From NCBI GenBank assembly GCA_003221695.1, contig QHSX01000048.1, positions 42,737 through 106,736 on the forward strand: DNA of 64,000 nucleotides, given 5' to 3'. Positions 33,149 through 42,758 of this stretch are shown here, piece after piece. Below the pieces are notes generated by a model, which made no database searches, had not been told where the DNA came from, and saw only the letters and a list, made by a program, of their open reading frames with translations. Origin of the DNA: Candidatus Rokuibacteriota bacterium. Its GTDB lineage: Bacteria; Methylomirabilota; Methylomirabilia; Rokubacteriales; CSP1-6. A program made the position numbers and the translations under genes. Within the stretch, counting starts at the first letter, position 1. The number at the start of each line of letters is the position of its first letter.

Positions 33149-33874
33149 TCAGTTCCGCGACGCCATCTGCTGGTGGAGCCGCACGAGCGCCGCCGACCGC
33201 TCGCCGAGGAGCGCCGTGTCTCCCGCCTCGATCACGAGAAGCCGGTCGATCACGGCGAGCGCCTTCCGCCACTCCTGGCGCTGCGCGTAGATGGACTTGA
33301 GGTTGTTGAGCATGCGCGCCACGATGGTGCTCCGGGTCGCCCTCGCGAAGTGGGCCTCCGCGAGCTTCACCGGCCGTCCGACCGCGCGCGCGACGATCGC
33401 CTCGGCCTCCCTCCGGGTGATCACGCGCCCACCGCCGAAGGGGTCCACCACCACGTCGCTCCCGGCCACGCTCACCGTGACCACGAAGTGCGCCGGCAGG
33501 CCGACGCCCTCGATCGCCAGGCCCACGCGTCGCCCCACCTCCATCGTCACCAGCGAGAGCGTGATGGGAATGCCCAGGCGCCGGGCGAGCACATCGTTCA
33601 GAAAGCTGTTGCGCGGGTCGTAGTATTCCTCACCGTTGCCGCGGAAGCCTTCCTCCTCGAAGAGGAAGGCCCGCAGCCGGTCGAGCGCGCGTCGCCCCCC
33701 GAGCGCTCCGGCGCCGGAGCGCTCTGCCAAGTCGTCGAGCCTCGCAAGCCAGGGCCCGCCCTGGAGGTCGGGATACTCGACACGGGCAATCGCCAGCGCC
33801 GCCCGGCCGAGGTCGATCTCCCCGTCGGGCCGCCGGAGGAGGTCGCGGAACTCGCCGAGCGGATCAGCAGCCAG
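33149..33874 (-). CDS. SirB1-like transglutaminase-fold/TPR protein
   Basis: Family blocks: FEEEGFRGNGEEYYDPRNSF, then NDVLARRLGIPITLSLVTME and VVDPFGGG. A C-terminal TPR-like helix pair contains NNLKSIYAQRQEWRKALAVI. The family is cytosolic and poorly characterised. The N-terminal family segment DLGRAALAIARVEYPDLQGG is encoded upstream of the first TTG (33730). The only in-frame initiator that includes it is CTG at 33874, overlapping the stop of the preceding ferritin-like gene, which gives 241 residues. No ATG, GTG or TTG exists in that upstream stretch, so a CTG start with translational coupling is likely but unproven. TTG 33730 is the conservative alternative. Confidence 0.75.
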   Translation of the reverse strand: MAADPLGEFRDLLRRPDGEIDLGRAALAIARVEYPDLQGGPWLARLDDLAERSGAGALGGRRALDRLRAFLFEEEGFRGNGEEYYDPRNSFLNDVLARRLGIPITLSLVTMEVGRRVGLAIEGVGLPAHFVVTVSVAGSDVVVDPFGGGRVITRREAEAIVARAVGRPVKLAEAHFARATRSTIVARMLNNLKSIYAQRQEWRKALAVIDRLLVIEAGDTALLGERSAALVRLHQQMASRN

Positions 33875-34523
33875 GGGCGTGGTGGATCCCCGCCGTCGCG
33901 AGCGCCGTGCGCTGGAGCTCCTCGGCGAGCTCGAGCGTCCGGCGCGCCGCCCGCGTCGCGGCGGTCTGCGCCTCGGGCGTCGTCGCGAGGCGGAGGAGCA
34001 GCGTCCGGCCGAGCTCGTGATGGTAGCGCTCGTCCGGCTCGATCACGTCGCGGTACAACGCCGCGGTCTCCGCGTCGCCGGCCGCCTCGCAGAACCCGAT
34101 GAACTGGCGGTTCTTGACGACCGCGATCGCTTCGCGCGTGAACTGGCCGGCCGCCACGCGCTCCACGGTGGACGTGAGCTTGTCGAGGTACTGGAAGAGC
34201 GGGCCCCCGCCCTTGGCCAGCGGGTTGAACGACCGGGCGTCGACGCCGAGCGCGCGGAGCCGCTCGGCGATCATCCGATAGTGCTTAGCCTCATCGCCGA
34301 CCTGCCGGGCGAGCGCCAGCTTCACGTCCACCGCGTCCGTCGTCACGAGCCAGCGGGCCGCGATCTCGGTCGCCTCGAGCTCGTTCCGGAGCGCCACCTT
34401 GAGGAGGTTCGGGACATTCAGGTCGCCCTCCACCTCGGGCTTGAGCGTGTCCTCCGGAGCCAGGCGGCTCAGGAGCCTCTGGTTCTGGGCGTCGAGCTCT
34501 CGCACGAACTCCTCGGCCGTCAT
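33864..34523 (-). CDS. ferritin-like diiron-fold protein
   Basis: 219 residues, mainly helical. NELEATEIAARWLV near 47-60, DEAKHYRMIAERL near 76-88 and EPDERYHHELGRTL near 166-179 give the E, ExxH and ExxH ligand pattern of a ferritin-like four-helix bundle. It could be an oxygenase or a metal-storage-type protein; relatives include tRNA hydroxylase MiaE and DUF455-like proteins, but I cannot decide. The ATG at 34523 overlaps the receiver-gene stop (ATGA); the frame continues further upstream without family character. Confidence 0.65.
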   Translation of the reverse strand: MTAEEFVRELDAQNQRLLSRLAPEDTLKPEVEGDLNVPNLLKVALRNELEATEIAARWLVTTDAVDVKLALARQVGDEAKHYRMIAERLRALGVDARSFNPLAKGGGPLFQYLDKLTSTVERVAAGQFTREAIAVVKNRQFIGFCEAAGDAETAALYRDVIEPDERYHHELGRTLLLRLATTPEAQTAATRAARRTLELAEELQRTALATAGIHHAPGC

Positions 34524-34918
34524 GATCCGCTCCCTTCCCGCAGGAGCGTGGCGAGCTCCCGCGTGAGCGTCTCCTTGGTGACGACGCGCCGGCAGCGCGC
34601 GTGCCACGGTTCCGTCTCCCGCGCGCGCACGTGCGTCGTGAATCCGAGGACGGGGACCCGCGCGGCCTCCGCCGTCCCGAGAATACGATCGTAGTCGTAG
34701 CCGGCGGTGAGATCGACGAGGACGAAGCGCGGGGCACGGGCCAGGGCCGCCTCGACCTCGGCGGGTGTCCGGGCGAACTCGACCGCGACCCCCGCCAGCC
34801 TCCCCGTCTCCCTGATGCGAGCGACGAAGAACAAGTCGCTGACGAGGGCGAGCACGGGCTTGGCGGTGAGAGCGCCGGCGCTCGCTCCCCCCGACGTTGA
34901 ATCAGTCGGCTTGTTCAC
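34520..34918 (-). CDS. degenerate response-regulator receiver-like protein
   Basis: 132 residues. VLALVSDLFFVARIRE near 22-37, APRFVLVDLTAGYDY near 62-76, VLGFTTHVRA near 89 and RRVVTKETLTREL near 108 reproduce the CheY alternation with possible phospho-Asp, Thr and Lys positions. The N-terminal double acid is reduced to one. It has no output domain. The GTG at 34918 overlaps def by 17 bases and the stop overlaps the ferritin-like start. Possibly a single-domain signalling protein; phosphorylation is uncertain. Confidence 0.6.
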   Translation of the reverse strand: MNKPTDSTSGGASAGALTAKPVLALVSDLFFVARIRETGRLAGVAVEFARTPAEVEAALARAPRFVLVDLTAGYDYDRILGTAEAARVPVLGFTTHVRARETEPWHARCRRVVTKETLTRELATLLREGSGS

Positions 34919-35450
34919 GGATGCCGAGCCAGTGCTTGTTCCACTCGGCGATGTGGCTGAGCGTCGAGAAGTCGCGCATCCGGTCGAGGTACACCGTACC
35001 CCGCAGGTGGTCGCTCTCGTGCTGGATCACGCGCGCGAAGAAGTCTTTGGCGATCAGGCTCACCTTCTGCGCGTCGCGGTCGTAGCACTCGAGCCGGATC
35101 GAGCGGTAGCGCGGTACCACCCCCCGCAGATCGGGGACAGAGAGGCATCCCTCCCACCCGTCCTCCGTCTCCTCGCCGATCGGCGTGACGACGGGATTGA
35201 TGACGACCGTGAGGGGGATGTGCGGCGCGTCGGGATAGCGCGGGTTGGCGAGCACCTCGATGACCGCGATCGCGCGCAGGGTATGCACCTGATTGGCGGC
35301 GAGGCCCGCGCCGTCGTACTCGCGCATGGTCTCGACCATGTCGTCGATGAGCCGCTGGACCTCAGGCGAGCGGATCTCTTCCGGCGGGACGGGCTTCGCC
35401 ACCTGGCGCAGGACGGGATGGCCGAGGCGCGCGACCTTCAGGATCGCCAT
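34902..35450 (-). CDS. def: peptide deformylase
   Basis: 182 residues with the three deformylase motifs: GAGLAANQV near 48-56, EGCLSVP near 99-105 and QHESDHLRG near 143-151 (HExxH variant HESDH). It removes the formyl group from nascent proteins at the ribosome. The third residue of motif 1 and the Q before HESDH are those of a normal iron or zinc enzyme. Embedded in the 14-gene minus-strand run; no fmt neighbour. ATG at 35450. Confidence 0.95.
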   Translation of the reverse strand: MAILKVARLGHPVLRQVAKPVPPEEIRSPEVQRLIDDMVETMREYDGAGLAANQVHTLRAIAVIEVLANPRYPDAPHIPLTVVINPVVTPIGEETEDGWEGCLSVPDLRGVVPRYRSIRLECYDRDAQKVSLIAKDFFARVIQHESDHLRGTVYLDRMRDFSTLSHIAEWNKHWLGIREQAD

Positions 35451-35474
35451 GGTGTCCCCGATTCTAGCACGCGG

Positions 35475-36461
35475 CTACGGGGTCTCGACCCTTCCCACCT
35501 GGCGCACGCCCTCCGCGAGCCGGCGCGCGTCGGCCTCGAAGAACTTCCTGAACTCCTCGCCCTGCTTGAACGCGATCGGCGTCTCGAGCTTGTCCATGGC
35601 GGCCCTGAACTCGGGGTCGTTCACGGCGGCGCGCACGGTCTGGCGGACCTTCTCGAGGATCGGCTCGGGCGTGGCCCGGGGGGCGAAGAGGCCCGCCCAG
35701 ATGTAGAACTCGGCGTCGGGATACCCGAGCTCCTTGAACGTCGGCACGTCCGGGAGCGCCGCCACGCGCTTGTCGCCCCAGCCGGCCAGCGGGCGGAGCT
35801 GCCCCGACTTGATGTGCGGCAGCACGACGGCCGGGCCCGAGGCGAGGGCGTCCACGTGGCCACCGAGGATCGCGGTGAGCGCCGGACCGGCGCCGGCGTA
35901 CGGCACGTGGCGCAGCTTGATCCCCGCCGCGTGGGCGAAGAGCTCCATCGCCATGTGCAGTGTGCCGTACACGCCCGACGAGCTGAACGAGATCTGGCCG
36001 GGCCGCCGCTTCGCGTCCGCGATGAAGTCCTTCGGGGTCTTCCACGGCTTGTCGGCGGGCACGACGAGAATCGTCGGGTCGGCGGAGATGAGCGCGATCG
36101 GCGCGAACTGGTCCACCGTGAACGCCGGCGGGCGGCCGAAGAGCTTGTCGGCCTCGGGGATGATCGAGATCGACGAGAGGGCGAGCAGGAGCGTGTAGCC
36201 GTCGGGCCGGCCCGTCGCCACGAACTGCATGCCGACCGCCCCGGCGGCGCCCGTCTTGTTCACGACGCCGACCGGATTCTTCAGCGCCTTCTCCATCGCG
36301 GCGGCGACGGGACGGGCCGTCAGGTCGGCGACACCGCCCGGCGGGAAGGGTACCACGATCGTGATCGGGCGCGACGGGTACGGCTCCTGCGCGCGCGCCG
36401 CGCCCGCGAGCGCTGTGAGCGAGGCGAGCAGGACGAACCCCAGCCGACGAGCGCGTCTCAT
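35475..36461 (-). CDS. TctC/Bug-family solute-binding protein (first)
   Basis: 328 residues. Signal peptide LGFVLLASLTALAGAARAQ, then the Bug opening PYPSRPITIVVPFPPGGVAD, GAAGAVGMQFVA near 77, ADPTILVV near 122 and HVPYAGAGPALTAILGGHVD near 173-192. Bug proteins bind carboxylates in the periplasm. It overlaps the TctA gene by 4 bases (ATGA) and so is a genuine member of the TctA-TctB unit. A second Bug gene on the other side (38440) shares the same N-terminal block. Confidence 0.9.
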   Translation of the reverse strand: MRRARRLGFVLLASLTALAGAARAQEPYPSRPITIVVPFPPGGVADLTARPVAAAMEKALKNPVGVVNKTGAAGAVGMQFVATGRPDGYTLLLALSSISIIPEADKLFGRPPAFTVDQFAPIALISADPTILVVPADKPWKTPKDFIADAKRRPGQISFSSSGVYGTLHMAMELFAHAAGIKLRHVPYAGAGPALTAILGGHVDALASGPAVVLPHIKSGQLRPLAGWGDKRVAALPDVPTFKELGYPDAEFYIWAGLFAPRATPEPILEKVRQTVRAAVNDPEFRAAMDKLETPIAFKQGEEFRKFFEADARRLAEGVRQVGRVETP

Positions 36462-37990
36462 AGACGTTCCTCTTTCGTCCCCGCCAGCGCGAGCTTGGCG
36501 CGCCAGTCGAGGCTCCGGGTGACGAGCGGTCTGAGGCCGAGCAGGACCAGCACCGCGCCCACCGCCAGCAGCGCGCCGGCGATCGGCCGCGTGACGAGAA
36601 TCCCGTAGTGTCCATCGGACATGGCGAGCGACTGCCGCAGGGCCATCTCGATCATCGGCGCCAGGATGACGCCGAGCACGATCGGCGCGGTCTCGAAGTC
36701 GAGCTTGCGGAGGACGTAGCCGAGCGCCCCCATGACGAGCATGATCCACACGTCCACCACGCTCCCGTTCACCGCGTATACGCCCAGGATGCAGAAGACG
36801 ACGATGGACGGATAGAGCACCGGATAGGGTACCCGCAGGAGGTTCACGAAGACACCGACGAGCGGAAGGTTCAGGACCAAAAGGACGACGTTGCCGACGT
36901 ACATGGACGCGATGAAGCCCCAGAAGAGCTCCGGCTGCTGCTTGATCAGGAGCGGCCCGGGCGAGACCCCGTGCACCATCATCGCCGCCAGCATGACGGC
37001 GGGGATCGGCCCCGAGGGGACACCCAGCGCCAGCATCGGGACGAAGGCGCCCGAGGTCGCCGAGTTGTTCGCCGACTCCGGCCCCGCGACGCCCGCGACC
37101 GCGCCCCGGCCGAACTCCTCCGGGTGGGCCGACAGGCGGCGCTCGACCGCGTAGGACACGAAGCTTGCGATGATGTGCGCCGAGCCGGGGATGATGCCGA
37201 TCAGGAAGCCGAGGACCGTGCCCCGCCCGATCGGCCACGCCGACGCGGACCACTCGCGGCGCGACGGCAGGAGCTCGCGGAGCTTCGGCTTGATCACGCT
37301 GGGCGGCGTCGCCAGGCCCGCCGTCGCGAGGATCTCCGCAAGGCCGAAGAGGCCGACGGCGACCGGCACGACGCCGATGCCGTCGCCCAGCTCCACCACG
37401 CCGTAGGCGAAGCGGAAGTAACCGCTCATCTGGTCGATCCCGATCATGCCGCCGAGGAGGCCGAGGGCCGCCATCGCGAGCGCCTTCAGCATCGAGCCGC
37501 CGCTCATGTACGCCAGGACCAGGAGCCCCAGGACCAGCAGCGCGAAGTACTCGGGCGGGCCAAAGCGGAGCGCGAAGGAGGCGAGCGGGGGCGCCAAGAC
37601 CATGAGCGCGACGACGCTGACGGTTCCCGCCACGTAGGAGCCGACGGCGGCGATCGCGAGCGCGGCCCCGGCCCGTCCCTTCCGGGCCATCGCGTAGCCG
37701 TCGATGCACGTCATGACCGATGCCGCCTCACCGGGAATCCGCATGAGGATCGACGTCGTCGAGCCGCCGTACATCGCGCCGTAATAGATCCCGGCGAGCA
37801 TGACGATGGCGCGCGTGGCGTCGAGCCCGAACGTCGCCGGCAGGAGGAGGCTGATGCCGGCGAGCGGTCCGATACCGGGCAGGACGCCGACCAGCGTGCC
37901 GACGACGCAGCCCGCGAAGGCGTAGAAGAGCACGCCCGGCGTGAGCGCGATGGAGAAGCCCAGGGCGAGGTTCTGGAGCGTCTCGACCAT
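36458..37990 (-). CDS. TctA large permease of a tripartite tricarboxylate transporter
   Basis: 510 residues, about 11-12 membrane helices. GVLPGIGPLAGISLLLPATF near 37-56, GIYYGAMYGGSTTSILMRIPG near 68-88 and SANNSATSGAFVPMLALGVPSG near 323-344 are the conserved TctA loops. It carries out sodium-dependent uptake of carboxylates delivered by a TctC protein. The ATG at 37990 overlaps the tctB stop. A longer frame upstream codes only for an antisense-like sequence. Confidence 0.92.
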   Translation of the reverse strand: MVETLQNLALGFSIALTPGVLFYAFAGCVVGTLVGVLPGIGPLAGISLLLPATFGLDATRAIVMLAGIYYGAMYGGSTTSILMRIPGEAASVMTCIDGYAMARKGRAGAALAIAAVGSYVAGTVSVVALMVLAPPLASFALRFGPPEYFALLVLGLLVLAYMSGGSMLKALAMAALGLLGGMIGIDQMSGYFRFAYGVVELGDGIGVVPVAVGLFGLAEILATAGLATPPSVIKPKLRELLPSRREWSASAWPIGRGTVLGFLIGIIPGSAHIIASFVSYAVERRLSAHPEEFGRGAVAGVAGPESANNSATSGAFVPMLALGVPSGPIPAVMLAAMMVHGVSPGPLLIKQQPELFWGFIASMYVGNVVLLVLNLPLVGVFVNLLRVPYPVLYPSIVVFCILGVYAVNGSVVDVWIMLVMGALGYVLRKLDFETAPIVLGVILAPMIEMALRQSLAMSDGHYGILVTRPIAGALLAVGAVLVLLGLRPLVTRSLDWRAKLALAGTKEERL

Positions 37991-38433
37991 CAGAGGCCAA
38001 GGGGGCCGCGCGGCAGCACCACCCGCAACAGCGTGTCGAAGAGCAGGAAGGAGCCGAGCGCCAGGGCGAGCGCGAACAGGACGGTGAAGACGACGCCCCT
38101 CTTCTCGACGACACCCAGCATGAAGGCGAGCGCCAGCGTGATGGTCGCGCGGTAGCCGAGCCGCTCGAGCGCCCCTGCCGCGAAGGCGCACACGGCGAGG
38201 ATCGCCACCGCGTGGCGCCACTCGGACCAGTCCACCGCGGCGAGTCTCCCCGCCCTGCCGCCGACGATCACCAGGGCGACCCCGCAGGCGAGCAGGAGCG
38301 TCGCGAGCACCACGGGCATGTACGCGGGGCCCGGGTTCGACAGGCTACCGAGCGGCAGCTTCCGGCTCTCCCAGACGACGACGAGCGCCAGCAGGGCCAG
38401 CACCGCTCCCGCCACGCGATCGGTCGTGAGCAC
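37990..38433 (-). CDS. TctB small permease subunit
   Basis: 147 residues with four hydrophobic helices: AGAVLALLALVVVW near 8-21, AYMPVVLATLLLACGVALVI near 37-56, HAVAILAVCAFAAGALERLGY near 73-93, and VVFTVLFALALALGSFLLFD near 114-133. NPGPAYMPVVL is the family signature. It sits between the second Bug gene and TctA with overlapping ends on the TctA side. GTG/ATG choice is not in doubt: the frame starts MLTTDRVAG. Confidence 0.85.
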   Translation of the reverse strand: MLTTDRVAGAVLALLALVVVWESRKLPLGSLSNPGPAYMPVVLATLLLACGVALVIVGGRAGRLAAVDWSEWRHAVAILAVCAFAAGALERLGYRATITLALAFMLGVVEKRGVVFTVLFALALALGSFLLFDTLLRVVLPRGPLGL

Positions 38434-38439
38434 CGGGCG

Positions 38440-39420
38440 CTACTTCTCCGCGACCTTCCCGATCCGCTTGATGACGCCCGCCAGGATCAGGGCGTCCTTG
38501 TCCCACCACGCCTTGAACTCGTCGGCGTCCTGGTAGGCGATGGGCATCTCGACCCGCGCCATCGCGGCCCTGAAGTCGGCGTCGCCGACGGCCTGGCGTG
38601 CCGCCGCGCGGAGCGTCTTGAAGACGCCCGCCGGGAGGTTCTTCGGCGCGAAGAGCCCCGCCCACAGGTAGTACTCGAGGTCGTAGCCGAGCTCCTTGAG
38701 CGTCGGCACGTCGGGAAGCGCGGCGACCCGCGACTCGCCCCACGTGGCGAGCGCCCGCAGCTTGCCGGACTTCAGGTGTGGCAGCGCGATCGCCGGGGGC
38801 GAGGCCCACAGCGCGGCGTGGCCGCCGAGCACGGCCGTCGTCGCCGGACCACCGCCCGTCGTCGGCAGGTGCCGCATCCGGATCCCCGCCGCATGGAGCA
38901 GCATCTCCATCGGCACGTGCGACGCGCCGTAGAGGCCCGAGGACGCGTACGTGATCTCCCCCGGCCGCTTCCGCGCTTCCTCGACCAGCTCCTTGAGGGT
39001 CCGCCACCGCCACTCGGTGCCCACGACGAGGACGGGTGGATCCGCGTTCAGCCGGGCGATGCCGACGAACTGGTCTCGGCGGTAGGCCGGGGCCCGGCCG
39101 AAGAGGGCGTCGACCTCGGGAAGTGTCGAGATGCTCACCACCGCGACCATGAGCGTGTAGCCGTCGGCCTTCGCGATCGCGACGGACTGCATGCCGACCG
39201 CGCCGGCGGCGCCCGCCTTGTTGGACACGACGACCGGCTGTCGGAGCGCGCGCTCGAGGGCCGAGGCGAGCGGGCGCGCCGTGAGGTCGGCGATCCCGCC
39301 GGGCGGGAACGGCACCACGATCGTGATCGGCCGGCTGGGGTAGGGCTCCTGACCCCACACCGACCCGGCGAGCGCGGCGAAGGCCACCAGCATGGCGCAG
39401 AGCCCTCGCCCCACCTTCAC
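38440..39420 (-). CDS. TctC/Bug-family solute-binding protein (second)
   Basis: 326 residues. Signal peptide LCAMLVAFAALAGSVWGQ followed by EPYPSRPITIVVPFPPGGIA, GAAGAVGMQSVAIAKADGY near 75 and LPTTGGGPATTAVLGGH near 172. It is a paralogue of the protein at 35475, so the TctBA permease is flanked by two alternative binding proteins. GTG at 39420 overlaps the queG stop by 4 bases. Different ligand specificity is likely, since residues around the second motif differ (PYAGAGPALTAIL versus PTTGGGPATTAVL). Confidence 0.88.
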   Translation of the reverse strand: MKVGRGLCAMLVAFAALAGSVWGQEPYPSRPITIVVPFPPGGIADLTARPLASALERALRQPVVVSNKAGAAGAVGMQSVAIAKADGYTLMVAVVSISTLPEVDALFGRAPAYRRDQFVGIARLNADPPVLVVGTEWRWRTLKELVEEARKRPGEITYASSGLYGASHVPMEMLLHAAGIRMRHLPTTGGGPATTAVLGGHAALWASPPAIALPHLKSGKLRALATWGESRVAALPDVPTLKELGYDLEYYLWAGLFAPKNLPAGVFKTLRAAARQAVGDADFRAAMARVEMPIAYQDADEFKAWWDKDALILAGVIKRIGKVAEK

Positions 39421-40451
39421 TCGAGGTCCCCGCTCTCGATCCGGTCGAGTGCCCATTGCGCCGCGCGCCGCACCACGACGTCCTCGTCGCCGAGCGCGCG
39501 CCTGAGCGCCGGGACGGCCCGCCGGTCGCGACGGTTGCCGAGGACCAGCGCGGCGTTTCGCCGGAGGCCCGAGCGCTTCGCCCGCCACATGGCACTTCCG
39601 CGGAAGCGGGCGTGAAATCCCTCGCGGTCGAGATCGAGCAGCGCTTCGAGCGGGCCGAGCGGGGCCGCAGGTGCGAACGCCGGCTCGCGCGCCCGCGCGG
39701 CCTTCCGGTTCCAGGGGCAGACGTCCTGGCAGACGTCGCACCCGAACACCCACTCCCCGATCGCTTCCCGGTACGCCTCGGGGATGTCGTCGCGGTGCTC
39801 GATCGTGAGGTAGGCGATGCACCGCCGCGCGTCGAGGGCATACGGTCCGACGAAGGCCTGGGTCGGGCACGCGTCGAGACACGCCGTACAGGTGCCACAC
39901 CGGTCGGGCTCACGCGCGTCCCACTCGAGCCGGGCGGTCGTGAGCACGACGCCGATGAAGAACCAGGAGCCGAGCGACGGGTCGAGCAGGTTGGTGTTCT
40001 TGCCGATCCAGCCGAGACCGGCGCGCGCCGCCAGGTCGCGCTCGAGGACCGCGCTCGTGTCGACGGCCGCGCGGCAGCGGACGTCGGCGCCGGCGGCCCG
40101 GGCGATGAACTCCCCGAGCTCGACGAGCCGCGGCCGCATGACGTCGTGGTAGTCCCGCCCGCGCGCGTACCGCGCGACGGGCGTCCAGCTCGGGTCGTCG
40201 TCGTCGCGCGCGTACACCAGTGCGACGGCGACGACGGATCGACACCCGGGCAGCAGCCGGTCGGGATCGAGCCGATCCTCACGCCCGCGCGCGAGGTAGT
40301 CCATCGTGGCGGCGTGACCGGCCGCCAGCCAGCGCTCGAAGGCCGGCCCGTGCTCGGGAGGACCGGCCGGCCCGATGGCCACGCGGTCGAAGCCGAGCTC
40401 GCGCGCACGCGCCTTCACCGCTCCCGCGAGGGCCAGGCCGACGAGCGTCAC
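39417..40451 (-). CDS. queG: epoxyqueuosine reductase QueG
   Basis: 344 residues. It is the cobalamin- and iron-sulfur-dependent enzyme of the last queuosine step on tRNA. Two 4Fe-4S motifs: RCGTCTACLDACPTQAF near 189-205 and CDVCQDVCPWN near 245-255. YARGRDYHDVMRPRL near 95 and DTSAVLERDLAARAGLGWIGKN near 126-147 are family segments. The C-terminal HEAT-like repeat (LGNRRDRRAVPALRRALGD) is normal for QueG. GTG at 40451 overlaps the methyltransferase stop; an upstream extension lacks family similarity. Confidence 0.93.
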   Translation of the reverse strand: MTLVGLALAGAVKARARELGFDRVAIGPAGPPEHGPAFERWLAAGHAATMDYLARGREDRLDPDRLLPGCRSVVAVALVYARDDDDPSWTPVARYARGRDYHDVMRPRLVELGEFIARAAGADVRCRAAVDTSAVLERDLAARAGLGWIGKNTNLLDPSLGSWFFIGVVLTTARLEWDAREPDRCGTCTACLDACPTQAFVGPYALDARRCIAYLTIEHRDDIPEAYREAIGEWVFGCDVCQDVCPWNRKAARAREPAFAPAAPLGPLEALLDLDREGFHARFRGSAMWRAKRSGLRRNAALVLGNRRDRRAVPALRRALGDEDVVVRRAAQWALDRIESGDLE

Positions 40452-41104
40452 TTCTTTCGCGCCTTGACGACGAGGCGGGCGCGCGTGAGCGTGCGTCCTC
40501 CCTCCTCGAGGAACTTCACGTAGCGGACCCAGCGCCCGTCCGCCTTCCATTGCTCCCGCAGCGCCACCGCGGCGGCCAGCGCCTGCTCGACCGACTCGAA
40601 GGTCGCGACCTCACGCTCGACCTCGAGGTGCTCGATCGTGAAGCCGCACCGCTTGAGCAGGCGCTTGGCCCGCACCTCACCGTAGGAGAAGCGCGACGGG
40701 CGGCCGGTCTCCTTCCACTGGTCGGTGTGGAACGCGACGAAGGCGAACACCTGGCCCGGGCCGAGGACGCGCGCCGCCCGCTCAGCGATCGCGTCCGACA
40801 TGCAGAGGTGGGCCACGACCATCTCGGGCTTGAAGGGCGCGTAATCCTCGACCTCGACGTCGCCGACGACGAACCTGACGTTCGCGAGCCCGGCGGCCGC
40901 CGCGCGCTTCCGCGCGTCGTCGATCGCCCGCGCCTCGCGGTCGACCCCGACGACGGCACGGCACAGCGGCCCCAGCGCGAGCGCGAGCCGGCCCGTGCCC
41001 GTGCCCACGTCCAGCACCGTCAGCTGCCCGAGCGGCTCTGCCCGGAGGAGCTCGAGGAAGGGCGGGCTGAGCCCCTCGGAGGTCTCACCCGGTGACAGCG
41101 CCAT
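40448..41104 (-). CDS. class I SAM-dependent methyltransferase
   Basis: 218 residues. [19 protein letters not shown] near 28-46 is motif [12 protein letters not shown] near 51 the motif II acid, and [20 protein letters not shown] near 77-96 motif III. The C-terminal half ([19 protein letters not shown]) is not typical of a family I can name. It overlaps ilvD by 20 bases and queG by 4. Substrate unknown. Confidence 0.75.
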   Translation of the reverse strand: MALSPGETSEGLSPPFLELLRAEPLGQLTVLDVGTGTGRLALALGPLCRAVVGVDREARAIDDARKRAAAAGLANVRFVVGDVEVEDYAPFKPEMVVAHLCMSDAIAERAARVLGPGQVFAFVAFHTDQWKETGRPSRFSYGEVRAKRLLKRCGFTIEHLEVEREVATFESVEQALAAAVALREQWKADGRWVRYVKFLEEGGRTLTRARLVVKARKK

Positions 41105-42758
41105 CCGACGCCGAGGAGACGAGACGCGCGTACTTCGCCATCACGCCCCACGTGTAACGCGGCTTCGGCGGCTTCACCGCGGAGAGCCGCTTCCGGAGCT
41201 CGGCCGCCGACAGCTCCACGTCCAGCCGCCGTTTCTTGACGTCGAGCACGATCCTGTCGCCGTTCTTCACGGCGGCGATCGGCCCGCCGACCGCGGCCTC
41301 GGGCGCGACGTGGGCGACCATGAGGCCGTGCGTGGCGCCCGAGAAGCGCCCGTCGGTCATCAGCGCGACGCTCGCCCCGAGGCCGGCGCCCTGGAGAGCG
41401 CCCGTCACGTGGAGCATCTCCCGCATGCCCGGGCCTCCCTTGGGACCCTCGTAGCGGATGACGACGAAGTCGCCCGCGCGGATCTTGCCCGCCTTGACCG
41501 CGACGAACGCATCCTCCTCGCGATCGAACACGCGCGCCGTGCCCCGGAACGTCTCGTCGCCGTGGCCCGCGACCTTCGCCACGCACCCCTCCGGCGCGAG
41601 GTTGCCGCGCAGGATCGCCATGCCGCCGCGGCGCGCGATCGGGTTCTCGATCGGGCGGATCACTTTCTGACCGGGGGTCTCGCGCGCCGCGCGCGCCTCG
41701 TCGCCGATGGTGCGGCCGGTCACGGTCGTCTCGGTCGCGTGCAGCAGGCCGGCGTCGAGCAGCCGCTTGGCCACGACCGCCATGCCGCCCGCCTCGTACA
41801 TCTCGGGCGCCGTGTAGTTCCCCCAGGGCTTGAGGTCGGCGAGCAGCGGCGTCCGGCGCGACACCGCGTCGAACTCGTCGATCGTGAGCTTCACCCCGGC
41901 CTCCTTCGCCACCGCGAGGAGGTGGAGGACGGCGTTGGTCGAGCCGCCCGTCGCCATGACCCCGGCGATCGCGTTCTGCAGCGCCCGCTTGGTGATGATC
42001 TGGCGCGGCAGCACGCCCCTCGTCAGGACGTCCATCATGAGCTTGCCGGTCGCGAACGCGATCTCCTCCTTGCGCGGGTCCATGGCGGGCACGTCGTTGA
42101 ACCCCATCGGCGAGACCCCGAGCATCTCGAACGCGGTCGCCATCGTGTTGGCGGTGAACTGGCCGCCACAGGCGCCCCCGCCCGGGCACGCCCGGTTCTC
42201 GATCGCGCCGAGCTCCTGCGCGTCGATCTTGCCCGCGTTAAAGGCGCCGATCGCCTCGAAGACGTCCTGAATCGTGAGGCGGCGGCCCCGGTACTCGCCG
42301 TAGAGGATCGAGCCGCCGTAGAGCATCACGCTCGGGAGGTTGAGCCGCGCCATGGCCATGACCATCGCGGGGATCGTCTTGTCGCAGCCGGAGATCCCGA
42401 CGAAGCCGTCCATGAGGTGCCCGCGCACGACCAGCTCGACGGAGTCGGCGACCGTCTCCCGGCTGATGAGCGAGGCCTTCATGCCCTCGGTGCCCATCGC
42501 GATCCCGTCGGTGACCGTGATCGAGTTGAACTCGATCGGCGTCCCGCCGGCCGCCCGGACCCCCTCCTTCACCTTCTCGGCCATCTTCCGATGGTTCCAG
42601 TTGCACGGCGTGATCTCGATCCAGCAATGCGCCACGCCGATCAGGGGCTTCTTCAAGTCGTCGTCGGTGAAGCCGATCGCCTTGAAGAACGCACGGGCCG
42701 CGGCACGATCGGGGCCGTCGAGAATGGTGCGGCTCTTGTGGCGAGGGTCGAACGTCAT
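41085..42758 (-). CDS. ilvD: dihydroxy-acid dehydratase
   Basis: 557 residues, full length IlvD. Cluster-binding cysteines appear in [20 protein letters not shown] near 118-137 and [20 protein letters not shown] near 191-210, with [14 protein letters not shown] near 43 giving a further cysteine. The C-terminal [20 protein letters not shown] near 465 is the dehydratase signature. It dehydrates 2,3-dihydroxy acids in branched-chain amino acid synthesis. Upstream lie two MaoC-like genes, which is not the usual ilv context. Confidence 0.95.
   Translation of the reverse strand: MTFDPRHKSRTILDGPDRAAARAFFKAIGFTDDDLKKPLIGVAHCWIEITPCNWNHRKMAEKVKEGVRAAGGTPIEFNSITVTDGIAMGTEGMKASLISRETVADSVELVVRGHLMDGFVGISGCDKTIPAMVMAMARLNLPSVMLYGGSILYGEYRGRRLTIQDVFEAIGAFNAGKIDAQELGAIENRACPGGGACGGQFTANTMATAFEMLGVSPMGFNDVPAMDPRKEEIAFATGKLMMDVLTRGVLPRQIITKRALQNAIAGVMATGGSTNAVLHLLAVAKEAGVKLTIDEFDAVSRRTPLLADLKPWGNYTAPEMYEAGGMAVVAKRLLDAGLLHATETTVTGRTIGDEARAARETPGQKVIRPIENPIARRGGMAILRGNLAPEGCVAKVAGHGDETFRGTARVFDREEDAFVAVKAGKIRAGDFVVIRYEGPKGGPGMREMLHVTGALQGAGLGASVALMTDGRFSGATHGLMVAHVAPEAAVGGPIAAVKNGDRIVLDVKKRRLDVELSAAELRKRLSAVKPPKPRYTWGVMAKYARLVSSASDGAVTG

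Noticed and set aside
35475..37709. 744-codon frame as a TctA-TctC fusion
   Set aside because: The upstream half is a shifted shadow of tctA. The TctC protein starts at 36461 with its own signal peptide.
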